Positions 1 to 13,685 of a DNA stretch of 64,000 nt are shown here, piece after piece (position 1 is the stretch's first letter; each line of letters begins with the position of its first letter). Source of the DNA: Acanthopleura granulata (Eukaryota; Mollusca; Polyplacophora; Chitonida; Chitonidae); contig JABBOT010000003.1 in the NCBI GenBank assembly GCA_016165875.1, positions 29,865,663 to 29,929,662 on the forward strand. Reading direction: 5' to 3'. The translations under genes were made by a program, and so were the position numbers. The notes beneath the pieces are model-generated. The model made no database searches. It was not told the DNA's origin and saw only the letters and a list, made by a program, of their open reading frames with translations.

Positions 1-1456
1 TCGACTTGTATTCTACTCTGGAGATACGTAACATTCTAGAATCACATGTAATGTTTGAAAAGGCTATCGCTTCGCCCATGAGAATCAACGGGGTCTTAGA
101 GCCTCCAACACACAACAGTTGCGTCTGAGAAGCGTTTCTCTCATGACACCCTGGCGATATGACAAATTTTGTGTGGTTATGAGATGGTGTCACTTCCCCG
201 CCATATGGGCACACGAGACAATAGCCAGGGCTTTTACGACGCACCGGTCATTTTATGCCATGTGCTCGCCAAACCTTTCGTGTTGATACACATCTTCGTT
301 TGTATGGTTGAATTTTCGGACGACATTTCTAAACGGAACCCGACCTCTTCTCTTTTCCAATCATTCATGTTTCCGCTTAAGCTAACGGATTCACTGATGG
401 CTTTTTTTCCCAACAAAGACAAAAAACCAGGTTTGAGGTACTGATTAAATCCAAAATCTCTTCAGCCTTTTTTGGCGTTGATATCCACTTGTTAGAAAGT
501 TCCTGGGGTTTGCAAGACACTTCCACTGCCAAAGTTGCAACCCCTATTGGGGACCTGAGCCAGACCAACTTAAAACTATAGATAGCAAATGAGGACTTTT
601 TTGTAACAGGGGTGAAACATTTCTGAACAAATAAAAGTTAAAGCGATAAAGTTGATGGCATTTCAGAATTGCCAAATAAAAGGCGCATTATAGGTCAAAA
701 CATGTGGAAGGTTGTCTCAAGGAAAGCACGGACTACAATCTGACAACTTGCATCTAAAGTCAAATAGAATCATGGAAAGTTCTTGACAATTTTACTTTGT
801 GTGACAGCATTTAAATTGCACAATTAGGTACGTCCCTTTGCTTGAGTGGAGTTCAGTGGAAACAAGGATCCTGAGGTTCCGGATCCCTAGTTTATGGGAC
901 ACTGTTTGCATGAAAGGTCACCGTGATGGAAAGCGTATACATGTATTGCGGAACTGGGTACCAACTGGAGATACTTTGCATACTGTGCAAACAGTGCACA
1001 AAAGCTCACTATTATAACAAGTTGAGAGACTGGTAAATTCCAGTACAGGTGAATGAATTTGAGGTATCGACTGAAGATACTGTGCACCTTAAAAGGGCTC
1101 ACTCTAAACTTCCCTTGAAGCTTCCCTTGTTTGCTCAATGGTGTACAAGAGGCGTTTAAACAAACATTATACGCAGTAAAGGACTTACATCACCCCCAGC
1201 TTTCGGACGGAGGGCAATTAACCAAATCGATGTCTTTCAGCATCGTAACACAGCCCTGAGCAATTGATGATTGGAACGATACGTTTCAAATCAGAATAAA
1301 TCAAATGTGTTTTTTATGTCACACCTTATTTTGCAATGCATCCATGTCGACGCAGAAATGAAATTGTAGACTTCATGTCTGGATCTACTTGAGAGACGTT
1401 AGACATGTGAGGACATAATGTTGTGCATGGTAATTATCTTACCATACTTTTACACA
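1..1456. other. Gene-free AT-rich flank
   Basis: I see no supportable gene, RNA or clear repeat here. The open frames are under 100 codons, overlap on both strands and resemble no family I recognise. It may be intergenic or intronic to a gene outside the window. Confidence 0.5.
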
Positions 1457-1621
1457 GTGAAGGTCTGCCAGCAATCCATACGGATGGTCGTGAGTTTCCC
1501 CCCGGCAAGAGCCAGGTTTCCTCCCACCATAACGACTTACCGCCGTGGTATAAGTGAAATATTCTAAAGAATATTCTATTCTAGCAAGAACACCAATGAA
1601 ATAAATCAAATAAATAAATGA
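1457..1621 (+). repeat. tRNA-derived SINE, 5'-truncated copy
   Basis: This is the core and 3' end of the SINE that recurs through the window. It starts at the 'aggtctgccagcaa' core, passes the 'ggtttcctcccaccata' block and the 'ggtataagtgaaatattct' block, and ends in an AAAT-rich tail. The tRNA-like head seen at 15.3 kb and 26.9 kb is missing, as expected from incomplete reverse transcription. Nothing in it looks protein coding. Confidence 0.8.
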
Positions 1622-2295
1622 TGTTTGTAACTTCATGTTGTCATGCTTTATTGAGAATTTTATAAGAATAAAATAGTTACCTATACGTTTTTAACAAAAA
1701 GTCACTCACGTTACATTAAAAAGTCATTCACGTTACGTTGCATTTTAATTTAAAAATTCTGGTTGACCTTTAACCTTTGACCTTAACGAGAATGTCATTT
1801 TCTCCAGGTGTCCCAACAAAGGACGTCACAGACAGGTGCCAGTTAGCATGTCATATCATTATATTCTATATACAGCTCGAATTGTTTTAGAAATGTAATT
1901 AAGCGAGCACCTGTGATCTGGCAAACTGTTTATCCGATCGGAGGCAATGCCTACTAGAGACAGTCGGTTTGAACCGTTAAGTCATCTACGCAATTTGAAG
2001 AAATCTAAACGGCATTTAAACAGTCACGAAGTACTGTCTTGCCGCGCTGACGTTCGGGTTTTTTTTAATTTTCTTCAGAAAGTGAGCCGTGTTCCCTGAG
2101 ACAGGAGATCATCTGTACAACTCGGCCCAGGGACGCCTTGTTACTGCTCAGGCAAAATGGTAGAATTCATGATCAGTAAGGAAATAGGTCGCATTCTCAC
2201 ATTCAACTTCTATTGTCTTCACCATGCAAAGCCATTTCTAGCTCTCTATGGAGATTAATTGTTTTAATTGTGATTGATAAGGAACTTAAATTATA
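1622..2295. other. Unique AT-rich spacer
   Basis: No gene found. It holds a small near-duplicate of 'cactcacgttacatt' at 1705-1740 and a short T tract near 2060, otherwise nothing distinctive. Confidence 0.4.
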
Positions 2296-2700
2296 ACACA
2301 CCCAGTATTAGTATAAAAGGCTTCAGCACAGAGACCAGAAAAAGGACAGTGTGATAGATGGCAAAGAGAATTCTGATCTCTTGTCAATTTATCTCAGTTA
2401 GGAATTCATTCCAAATTCATGAACTTGTACAAGGAGTAACAATCTACAAGCCCCCTAGCACGGCATCTTAAGCATGGTTAGGTGCAAGAGTTGCCGTGAT
2501 GTTAAATGCAATACACTGGACGTCACTTGTCTAGAATTACTCAAAATGTTGTGTTGTCATCATATTTAGTACATACACACAATAACATGAAAACAACGCA
2601 AATAGATGCTTAGTCCACTATCAGAATCCTGGTTTATGCAGGAATATAATATAAAAGACTACATCACAGAGAGGAAAACCAGAGCAGAGACGATCTCAGT
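2296..2700 (+). repeat. Unclassified ~340-bp interspersed repeat, more than one unit
   Basis: Two partial units lie head to tail. The shared marker 'tataaaag' followed by a block ending in 'accagagcag'-like sequence occurs at 2312 and again at 2650, a period of 338 bp. Related sequence occurs at 16.09-16.99 kb and 20.40-20.62 kb. Shared landmarks include 'ggtttatgcaggaat', 'cgtcact', 'ctagaattactcaa' and 'catgaaaacaa'. It has no coding capacity, and I see neither A/B boxes nor clear terminal inverted repeats, so the class is unknown. Confidence 0.65.
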
Positions 2701-5700
2701 TTTTCTTTCACAGCGTTTGTACCTTCGCACGAAATGCGTCAATGAATGAATACTCAAGACAAGAGACATAATGATTTTTACTTCCCCCATTTTCAAACGT
2801 AAAAATCGTGACGAAAACAGCAAAGAAAGAAATGTGATTGAGGCCAGTTTTGCGAAAAGGACTCCATAGTATTATACTACGTGGTGTTTGGTTTGTAAAT
2901 TTAAGCAAAATGCTGCAATCTTTTATATTTTAAAACTTCAGGTCAAAATTAACATTATTAAACTACGATTTATAGCTTTGCAATGTGCATAATCCGCATC
3001 TAATGTATCTACAACTAGCAAAATCGTTTAAAAAAAAGTTGGAAAACCACTTCTGTTTTCTCCACTTTTGAGCTGATCTTTGTACACACGATGAACCTGT
3101 ACACAAAGACTTAAAATCACGGTTAAATTGTGAGGGAAACCAGAATTTCTTTCAGGCATGGCTGAACAGTTTGATGACACGAAGCACAGGAAAGTAACCC
3201 CACTGTACAGGCCTGGAAAGAAAATTCCTGAACATGCAAAAGAGCAGTTCACCCTGACCCTCTAGAGCAAACCGGCAAGCCAATCCGGAAAAGATTTGAA
3301 CCCACAACTGTTCAACTACGAAAAGCTCTTAAAAGTTATGAGAGCAAAGGAAAGGGTTTAGAAAATAGGTAACGGAGTAGCACCGGGCAACATCAAAGGC
3401 TTTCGCGACAGGTATCGGAGGTCGCTAACTGTAAGAAGAAGTCAGTTTGCTGACTCAGGAGACACGTTCTGCGGCGAGTGGAGAGACAATGGGCAGACAA
3501 GACAGCACGTTTGAGATTAACTCAATTAGCGGCTTTTCCAACTCGCGCCCGAACCCTGACACAACATTCACACTCCGTATCTACCGCTCCCTGGTGCCAT
3601 TCACTAACACTCTGTATAGTCGATTCAAGAACTGTCCTACGAGGGCGACAAGTAGAAGCAAATCACTTGAGTGGACAAAACTGGAATTGCGGCTATATGG
3701 GCAGATGACAAGACACGCAGTCATTAGTCCAGTAAACTCTCTTAAAAAGTTTTGAACCACTTTTTTGCAGTGATGAAAAGTAATCAGGTTGTTAGAAAAT
3801 GGATTTATTATATTAGAAAGAGGAAATCAAAGGATCCACTTAAATTTTTTCACCAACGAAAAAATATATTGAAAGTAATTTTTGTTCAAGAGAACGGTAC
3901 ATAATGAAGTAGAACAACAGAAGGATTTGAATGATACAAGTATGATATTTAACTTTTTCAAAGTAATTTCCTATTCATCATCAGGAAATATCCAAAAATG
4001 CGCGAAAATAATAAGAGAAAATTCAGTTTCGTGAAGCTGGATGTATACATCAATAGTCGTTGGATACAAGAAAGCATAAACAGTACAAATCAAAAAATGT
4101 GTTTTGAAGATGGATGTTTTCTCAACTGAAAAGAATCAGTACTGTTGAACAATTCAAAGTCTTGAAACAATAATGAATTCCAGTGATCAAATAAATCAAT
4201 AATTCTATACCACGTCTATTTTTCACAATGAATAATGTTGGACTTCTTTGAAATCTTGGCAAATCATGTATATAAAGTGGTGAAATTCAGTTTTTAGTTG
4301 GCATTTTTAGTTTTTTCCCTACATAAGTGTCCATAGCAACGGGAACTTGTGACTTACGTAGCTATACTCATATAGGTTTGTTATTCTGTCAGAGCTTGCT
4401 TGCTTTACAAATGACAACAATGGTGCTTTTGAGTTTGGGTGATAATAGTCATTCCTCAATCCATGCTGTCGGATGAACGAATGACTATGTGTTTATGCCA
4501 ATATACCAGCCTTATTAAATACCTTGGCTATTGGCGTTAAATTATGTTGTATAGATCAGGAGAACAATTTTAAAAAATTCTGTTTTTTAATTGTGGAATT
4601 GAAGAAATTTGAAAGAACAATGTAATTTCTTTCTTTATATATTAAATTAATATCATACTAATTATGCAATGCTTAATAAAATAAGATATACAGTACAAAA
4701 AAGTCTTTCTTACAACATTTTACTACATGTATTTGGTTCTTCCTTTTGCATTTCAAGAATAGATCGATGGAATAGCATTTTTAGAATTTGCTATTAATAT
4801 ATACATGGGCGTATTTTGGCTTGGTGTTACAGATTTCTGCATAGGCTTAAACTGTTGACTTTGGAAGCGTCCGAACAAATAATTACCGTTATTTTCGCTC
4901 GTCGTTGTGACAGGTCTGGGTCTATCGTCACAAACTGACAATTATGTCCAGCTCTGACGAGCATCCGGTCTGCTCTAGGAGGTGACCAAACAAATTAAAG
5001 TCCAACATAAATAACAGGACGAACCTTCTATTTGGTCAAATTTTCCAGTTGGCGTTACTGTGCCCGGCATTAGCGTGTTGTCATGAAATGGGACGGTACG
5101 AAGCGAACCTTTTATTGTCCCTCTTATTAACTGCAATACGCTAAATAGTTAACCATATTAAGGATGTTCCTCATACTCCAGCTATACTTCAGTCACGGAC
5201 AAAGTTAATCACGTGCGTTTCTGCAGGGTTGTCATGACCAGCGCCAAACAAAATACGTAATCGGTTAAATTACTCTGCCTTTTTGAGACGAAAACGAGTC
5301 TATTCTCTCAGCCCAGGAGCTAAATCTGGCAAGCTTTTATAAAACCTTTAAATTATGAAATCACCCCTATATTATATAAATATATCCGTAAGGCGATGAA
5401 GAAAACCCCATTCACTTTCATTAAGATTGCATCAAAATTTTGTTCGAGAATATGTCGCAGACATCAACCTAGAATTGGAAGGATTTTGAAATAATGAAAT
5501 ACAAGTTAACTAAATGACAAATCTCGATTTTAGAGTTGAAAGGCACTTTAAACAATTGCAGGTTATACAAAAATTTTTTGTTCCTTTTGCCGCACAAGTT
5601 TGTGACAACAGTACCAAAATAATTTGTTCTTTGTGCATATCTTTTTTATTCGGGCGGTGACAAAATATTTATACCTTTAAGCAATGGATATACTCTGAGC

Positions 5701-7565
5701 CCCCCAAAAATAGCGTTCAGGTATAGACCTCAGATAAATTAAGGTACTGCGTAAACCAATGCCAAGGAATGCTTTTAAATAATAGAGAATATATGATACG
5801 GGCTTCATTCACTGAAAGACTTGGATGAAATGACAGCACTTCAAAAGATCAATGAACTGTTTGAAGAGAGAAGAATTGCTGTATGGAGTACAAGAGGCGA
5901 TAGTTTTCCTCGTGTGTTTGTGATGCTGGGTAAATCTGGTCGGGTTAGTTGTGGAGATAGGCCACGTGTGGTAACATGACGAAATGCCATTGTCCTCTGC
6001 CATCGGCCAGAGCCATACGGATGAGAATTATCTCTAACAACACTGTCAAAATTGTCAACGCCACGACAGAATGTTATTGTTTCTGCTATTCCACTTTTCT
6101 CAGTGCTACTTTATACCGCACACAGTTCATTTTCGGGAGCTGGGATGGACGAAGATTTTGCGGGCAATGAGAAATGCGGTCCAACGACCTATCCAGAACG
6201 TTTCTGGACTCGGACGGTTGGGGGCGCTGTCGAAGAGATTACTCTCGGCTTCCCGAAATCTTGGCGGGCTTAGCCCGGATTGTTTGGCCAGCAACCAAGG
6301 AAGAATAGATGGGCGCGGACTTTGGGCCTCCAGCTCTGTAGCGCGTATTTATCCCAGCTTGTCTCAGGTATTTTCTACGCTACCTGAAGCGTGAGGTTTC
6401 ACAACCGGCCCTGGGCGATTGGCACACCTGGCTTGCTGGGAATACAACCAAAATTGCAAAATAAATTTGCAAATATTCCCTCTCAGCCAGTCAAAATCGT
6501 AACCTCTATTTACCGCGTTCCTCGCTTAAAGTTTCTGCGTGCTTGTCGACCATTTTGTCTCGAACTCATGCGCGTGGAGAACCGGTCTACTTTCAGGCTT
6601 AACAAACAACTTTTGGCCTGAGCAAACCAAGTTGGTTGAAATCCCCCGAATAAATAATATAGTTACCATTGCAAAACTTTCTTGCGAATTTCTTGTCATA
6701 TATTTTCTTCCATGGCATATTTAAATCACTGATTGTTTAGACGTATGCCACACCGTAATATCGTACAGTAGAGCGTTTAAGTCGATGGATAACTGTGTTA
6801 ACCATTGTGCAGACCTGTGCGAGCGCACACTTCCATTGTCAATTTAGTTACAGCATAAATGTTTGCACTGAACCAGACACCATCTGTCTGGCCGTGGCGT
6901 CCGCAGCCCAGTCTAGAATGCTAACATCTTCGCAAGGGTCTGACAACAAGCGCTGACCAAATTGTGTCAAGTGACTTCTTATCAAACTTTTCCTTCTCGA
7001 CAATGTACTAATTTGTCTGAAGACTTCGGCGTTTCCTGCGGGACCTGTGATGTTCTGTTAAAGACTCACCGTGGGGCTAATCTTTTCACTAGGCAGTCAA
7101 ATTCTGTGAGGCACGCCATGTTTCTGGTTGACTGTATATTGGCACATTGCATGGCGAAATTGACTGCCACCCTGTCGTTACAACAGAGCGCATGGCAACA
7201 ATATGTCCGTAGAATTTCGGTATTAAAAACCGCATTTAGTCAAAAAAATATAGATAGTGCATGCGTTTTAGGAGGCACATACCCAGTTTTCATTACCGCA
7301 TCATCTCAATATTGGCTGTGTAATTATGCATCTGTTGTAATATTAATTATATCCCTTGGGGTGTTTTAAGTTAAAAAGACTCCCCAGGCCAATTCAGTGC
7401 AAGTTCGGAATCATTTTGGTAACTATATGACGTGACTATACAGACCAGAAATTGTTCAGAATAGGATGTAACAGGAGAAGACATGTGCGCTTGTTTCCAG
7501 TTACTATACAGCTGTGAAATTAACTTAAATTCGTTTACTTTCACATGGCAGCACAATTTAATAGT
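2701..7565. other. 4.9-kb gene-free block
   Basis: No gene recognised. Frames at 3.4-3.8 kb and 5.97-6.72 kb reach about 60-135 codons, but they overlap one another in several frames and show no domain, so I treat them as chance. The 6.0-6.6-kb stretch is more GC-rich than its surroundings and might be an old mobile-element remnant. I could not identify it. Confidence 0.4.
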
Positions 7566-8068
7566 GTCCTGTAAAGATCCTGTGAAAATGACGTTATGGT
7601 GAGTAAAAATACCATTAAAAACTGTATCTGAAAACACCTTCGTTGATTTTTTGTGATTTTTTCTCCCCGAATTAAATGCCATCAAGTGTTTTTACTGTAT
7701 GGTGGGTTTTATGGACCATGTTGATAATGTGTGTCAACCGTGACGTCACGCCGACCTTTCCCTGGCACTAGAGCAGAACATTATTATCGTGTCAGGTAAT
7801 CTGCACAAAGGGACACATTACAGAAGAACGGTTCACAATAACTTTATTCAGAGCTGAACCTAAAAATGTACAAAAAATTTTGTGACATCACGGTTGACAC
7901 ACATTATCAATATGGTCCATACTACCCACCATACAATCAAAATATTTGACTGCATTTAATTTGGTAAAGAATAGTCTGAAAATATCAGTGACAGTATTTT
8001 CAGATATATTTTTTAATGATCTTTCTGCTAACCATAAGTTCATTTTCACAAGGCCTTTCCCTTTAATT
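7566..8068. mobile_element. Foldback-type MITE with ~180-bp inverted arms
   Basis: The left arm (about 7566-7749) and the right arm (about 7882-8068) are imperfect reverse complements. For example, 'atggtgggttttatggacca' on the left matches the complement of 'tggtccatactacccaccat' on the right, and both arms share a 'gtgtgtcaaccgtga' block. The arms surround about 130 bp of unrelated sequence. There is no transposase frame, so this is a non-autonomous element. A related arm lies at 40.45-40.63 kb inside a transporter intron, which shows the family is dispersed. Confidence 0.8.
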
Positions 8069-11000
8069 AGCCATATGAAGCATGACTGAAAAAAGCACTT
8101 ATAAGTGGTAGATGGTGGTAAAATTTAAACGGATTTTTGCATGTGAGAGTAACATAGAATTATATTTCACGAAAGAAAAAAAGAAAGAAAATAAATGGAA
8201 AATGAAAGAAAGACGGAAAAAACAGCAGCTTTCCTATTAAAGTATCTAGGTACAGAGGGTGTTTGGTCCATGATGCGAACTTACTGCACTATACATGACT
8301 CAGCTTAACTTATTAGGTGGGCTGTATACATGGGCGAATAAGGTAATAACAGCTTTCGCATTTTCTTGGCATCAGTTCGACTGTTTATGTTTCGATGATT
8401 TGGGATTACAGGGAGAGAACTCTTTGGACTGATTCTTAAACCAAAGGTGTGATTGTAGTGAACAGAAAGAAACTAAACATCAAATCTATTTCAAGTTAAA
8501 TAGTCAAATACATTTCGGTATATATTTTTTTGGAGACAAAAAGAAAGATATTCTATGACATATTTTCATTTTAAATTTAAATTTACTATATTCTTCTGGA
8601 ACATCACATGATTGAATACATATAAGTTTATGGTCAAAGGTGATTCCATGGCTAGCAAATGAGTCCTTCTGACACATTACCCTTGTTTCACCAGAAACCA
8701 CGAATGCTGTTTGCGTCAAACTTAAAAAAAAAGTTATCAAAGAAGAAAATTAACTGCAATAATTGTCAAGTTTTAAATATTCCTTTAAGGGAGGTGATGT
8801 AACATGAAGTATCATTTATCAGAGTAGCTTTTGTTTTGGATTGGATATGCACCGGATCCTGTTGTTTCAAGCACTCGTAGCCTTGACTGATTGCGACTAT
8901 CAAGATAAGAGGTGTATGCTACAGACTTTTACAGTCAATGTAATACGTGTTTTGCTTCTGTACGATTTTATACCACTGAGGTTTACTGTATTGGTTAAAA
9001 TTTACCCTATAACAACAATAAAATACAAAATCATTTCATCAACAACATAAACAGATTTATTTGTGACAAATATACAAATTCACCTTTCTTTCTTTCATTT
9101 CACAAAATTAAATTTGTTAAAATTAAAACATGCTCGGTTATTAAATATTTAATGTGGTGAATGCGTTTCAACCTGTGTGTTATTTGGCTTCTTTCTTCAA
9201 AACTTCATATAAAAATAATACTCATGAGGAAGTTGTTCTCGACATGTTGACAAACGGAAGAGAAAAATATGCCTACAAATTAGAAGTGACATTTAAAGTA
9301 ATTTAAAAGCACCAATGCTAAATTAAAATGACTATTATGTCCCCAGCAAATGACGTTGTTAGTTACACAAAAGTAACACTTTAGCCAATTAACACGAATA
9401 CGACAACACACAAATGGCACTTCATGCGCACTGCTGTGTTTGTTTCCCGCAATTCTGTATCAAAGCATTCATTATCAGTTGACGTTGAAAACAACATCCA
9501 TGTATTGTACCCGGTCGTATATCATTTTGAAAAGCACGTATTCCCTAACCGTCTGCCACTCGCCAGAGGCGTCCGGCCAATGATTCTGCTCAACCGTCAC
9601 GATTTGAGGGGAGCAGAAATAATCACTCCACCCACGGGCTAACGTCATATCAACGTTAACAACCCAAACCGACTTCAGAGTTTTTAAAATTAAGTTTAAC
9701 ACATTATGCAATATTAATAACTATGAAAAATTAATTACCATAACTATAGATAAAATTGTTCTTAATAAAGGAGATTTTACAGCTGTGAAAGAAAGACCAT
9801 AGCAAAGGAAGAGAAATATCTTAGTGAATGAAAAAATAATAAAATGTAGTGAAAGTCAAGAGGCCTATATTAGAGGATGTTTAATATAGTATAACAATAA
9901 AATCGTGTGAGATAAAGGTTAATGTATCAGTTTTAATTGTTCTGTGTATGTCTTTTTTCTACATAACTGACAAAACCCGTTTTTACATTGTGAATCGCTG
10001 ACGTAGTGCATGGAAGCAGGCATCGGTGTCGTGCCAAGCTCTTCACGCCTGTTGAAGGGGGACCACCCGGTTGGCCTTTCTGATAACCCTGGTAAAGGGT
10101 TTCAAGCCTCGACACAGAACACAATAGGCAACAAGGCCATGTTATTACTAGTCCTCCAGTCAGTAACCAATACGCCAAACAAATATTACAGAAAAAGATA
10201 CAATACAAAAGTACATAGCTTGACACTTAATGCGTGTCAAATCTTTAATAGGACTGAGGTCGTGTGGAGGATCTTTAGTTGTTAGGCAGCTAACATGAGC
10301 CTCGAGTTCTCAGGGCGATGTTCGATTTGTGTAGGAAATGGCACGAGTGAAGCCTGCAGCCATGTAGCCTGTGCATCTCAAAGCAAACATTGACCATATA
10401 GTAGGGTGAAACACCTAAGCTTAAATCAGCATGCGTGTAATATCAGTTTAGTTGGAGCAAAGCCTACCGGTTTTAACCACCTTGGATAAAATGATACAAA
10501 GGAGCACAGTTGCAGGATGGGAATAATTCTACTCATAATAGCAGCTGCACCAACGTACTATTTAAACAATATTTGCTATATTACCTGTATCGGCAACTGA
10601 CAGGTACAGTCTGTACAAAGATAAGTATGTGTTCTTTTTTAACAGCAATTGCAGCAAAACTTTAAATTTAAATACATCAAAAGTTTTCTCAGTAAATGAT
10701 GTAAAATTTTTAAAAGCTTACCTGATCCTGATGCTGGGTAATTCAATTCAGCCTCTTAGGTGTAAAAAAGGGATACAATTCAAAATAACTTTAAAAAATC
10801 CATTATCCTCTTTAAGTGTTTCAGTTACAAAATTGACAGTGGTGACTGTTCAATCTTTGAGACAGAGTTTGTTCGTGGCCTTTGGGAGTTTTTTGACGTT
10901 TGGAACATGTCAGTGGAGGACTCTTTAGGCTCAGGTATTTTTACCTGCGGGTCCACATTTGACACTTGGCTGTAAACTCAGAACGTTCGTGCCCCAGGAG

Positions 11001-13294
11001 TAATAAGGCGACCCAGCAACCGCCCGTCAAACCCCATATTTTGCTTCCTTCCATACAAGTACACCTTTTTTAGCACATGATACAATTTTCCCCAAGTATA
11101 TATGGAAGAATGTACATACCAGACCTTGAGAAAAAAATATAAATAATATAACATGAAATAAGTAAAATAAGAAAACAGAGAAGTAAAATGAAAAGGAACT
11201 TAAAAGCACTCAGACATAATGGGGATGGAAATTGTCTGTTTTTCTTGATATGGTCATAACTGAGGAAAACTCCTTTTTATTTCACGCCTATATGCAGCTG
11301 TGCATGTGTAAGTATTGTAGCTGTATGCACGTTTGACTCGCACACAGTGTATCTATAGAATCCTCAGAGGCTGGAGGGAACAACATCAGCTCTGTTTGAT
11401 AGACAAGAATTGTATCAAACAGATGAAGTTCTTCACTAATTGGCTATCTTTAACATGTGCGTATATATAACTTACTGATAGCACTGCCATCCTGAAAAAA
11501 GCAGAGTATTGTGTTAGCAGTGACTTTGCTACTTTTTTCGATTCTTTTTCCAGCTTTGCTACGATAGCTGTAGTTTTACAAATGTGTTTTCTGGTGTCAG
11601 TATGGACTAAAAACCTGTGGTGTGCAGGTGTAATCGTCTATATACTCAAACAGTAAATTTTTGCATATGCAAGGATTTTAGTCATGATGAGTTATTTATT
11701 CACTTTTTACCATCATATATACCTAATGCAAACATCGTAGTATATATGAGTAGTAAACAATATCGCAGCTGTAACTAAATTTCACTGTTCAAAAATGGAT
11801 TTTTCGGATCAAATGAATAAAGTTAAATGGCATATTTTCTTGAGAAGAAGGATTTCTCACACAGAAGGATTTCTCACACATTAAAAATATGCATTTGAAA
11901 AGGAAAGAACATTTGGAATTATTTTACATGTCTCTAAAAGTTAATTTGAAATAACAGTGAAATAAATGAAAAAGCTGCTTAACCTATGGTATCGGGAACG
12001 TTTTTGTTATACAGAGTAAAGAAAATAGAGAACTGACAAACAGATGAAAGCGTAACAAGAAAGACATCCGGTAGAATTATTATTTTCACATATGGGGATT
12101 TTTCCGAAGGTTTGATTAATTATACGAGAGGATCTGAGAAAAACAATCATCCAATGAGGACCTAAAACTTGTTACCTCAATGGCTTCGTAATTTACTGCA
12201 GCCTTTAGTTAAATGCTGTTTGTCAAAATTTTAATGTTTTTTTTCCCCTGGTAACCTTAAGATGTCTTTATGACCGGTGGCCGTGATTTTCGCACTGATT
12301 GTTGGTTAACACCTGTTATAAATCCACTTTGTATAATTTTCACATTTCGTTAAAAATCTTCAACCTAGTCACTTTGGTTTGTGTCGAACAGACATATACA
12401 AGTAGATAAGGATTAGCGCGTCAACCACTGACCATGAGTGTAGGGCTTGCGCTTGAACCTGGCCCGGCTAGATACCATATTATGTACTTTGGAGGCAGTC
12501 GTGCTACTCTTTGGGTGTCACTTGAGTTTCAAGTCATTTGGGGTCAACAAATACATGTTACTTCCAGGCGCTGAAAAAAAATTATATCTCTTATGTCAAT
12601 AAGAAAAATAAACGTCGTTCAGTGTATTGTTGACCTTTAACCTCGACTCTGAGAGCACGTGTCTAAAAATAGGCGCATGCGGCTTGGCGTCGGAGTGTTA
12701 CGGCACGTCAGATAACGGTAACATAGGTAAGTGAAGCGGATCAGTTAAGGTGACGTCTCCCTACCATCAGCACGTCCAGGCCGTCATTGGCCACGCATTT
12801 ATCTTATAACCAGCAGAAATGCTCTCTTCTGAAGTTCTGACCAATAGGTAATAACTCTATATGAAAATTAGATGTCTGTTGATTGCACTCTACATGCATG
12901 TCCCGCCAAAACACACGGCTTTTATCTATATTGCATGCGTTGAGAGTCCATTGCTATTTTGGAATACACCGAAACATCTAAGGAACGGGACTGTTTGATC
13001 GTCACGTTGTTGTCTCCAGAGAGAAAAATGGCTTCAGAAATTACCTTGGGATATGTGGTTGACCTAACGACAATATACTTGTGTTAAGCATTGTCATAAT
13101 TGAATTACGTCGAAAATCATTTCAAAACGCAATAGGATTACCAGGAAGGGCATTGCTCAGCCCAGGCGCCTAAGTCCTCAAAGCAATTTTTGGCTTCAAA
13201 ACTTAAAACATCGATGCAATACGCAGATTATAGTCTCTGAGATTCAAAGTTTGATATAAGTTTGGCGAATTTATAGCTCATGTGGTCTGAAGAT
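8069..13294. other. 5.2-kb gene-free block
   Basis: No gene recognised. Contents are AT-rich unique sequence, a purine-rich GAAAGAAA stretch at 8165-8220, and a tiny direct duplication of 'aaggatttctcacaca' near 11848-11880. Open frames are short and overlapping. Confidence 0.4.
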
Positions 13295-13685
13295 GTGCTT
13301 AAATCACATTTTAAACGGCAAAACTATAGTTTTGTGCATGGATTCGGCCCCGGATCTGAGTATTTATTTTTTCGTCTCTTTAGTAAGAATTTATTTATTG
13401 TGAATGCAAACAAAGGTTTCAGATCTTTTATTTCACTAATATTTGGACGTTTATAAAAGGTAACTAATTTAGTTCTTAGAAATAATTCATGTGCTTAAAT
13501 CACATTTCATATTTTCGCGTACGGGCAAAACCAGTCATGTGCATGGATTCAACACCTGATCTGCGTGTATCTTTCTTCTTCTCTTTCATAAGAATTTCTG
13601 TTTATCACAACTACAAAATACAGGTTTTGGATTTTTTATTTCACAAATATTTAGACGTTTATATTAAGAAAAATAACGAATTCAA
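13295..13685 (+). repeat. Diverged tandem duplication, two ~190-bp copies
   Basis: Copy 1 is 13295-13470 and copy 2 is 13491-13685. Both begin 'gtgcttaaatcacattt', continue through 'gtgcatggattc', a pyrimidine-rich block and 'taagaattt', and end near 'atatttggacgtttata' or 'atatttagacgtttata'. Several small indels and many substitutions separate them, so the duplication is old. No coding role is visible. Confidence 0.75.

Noticed and set aside
6962..7369. 135-codon + frame, the longest in the first 25 kb
   Set aside because: It starts at TTG, has no recognisable domain and no splice context. Frames of this length are expected by chance in 64 kb.
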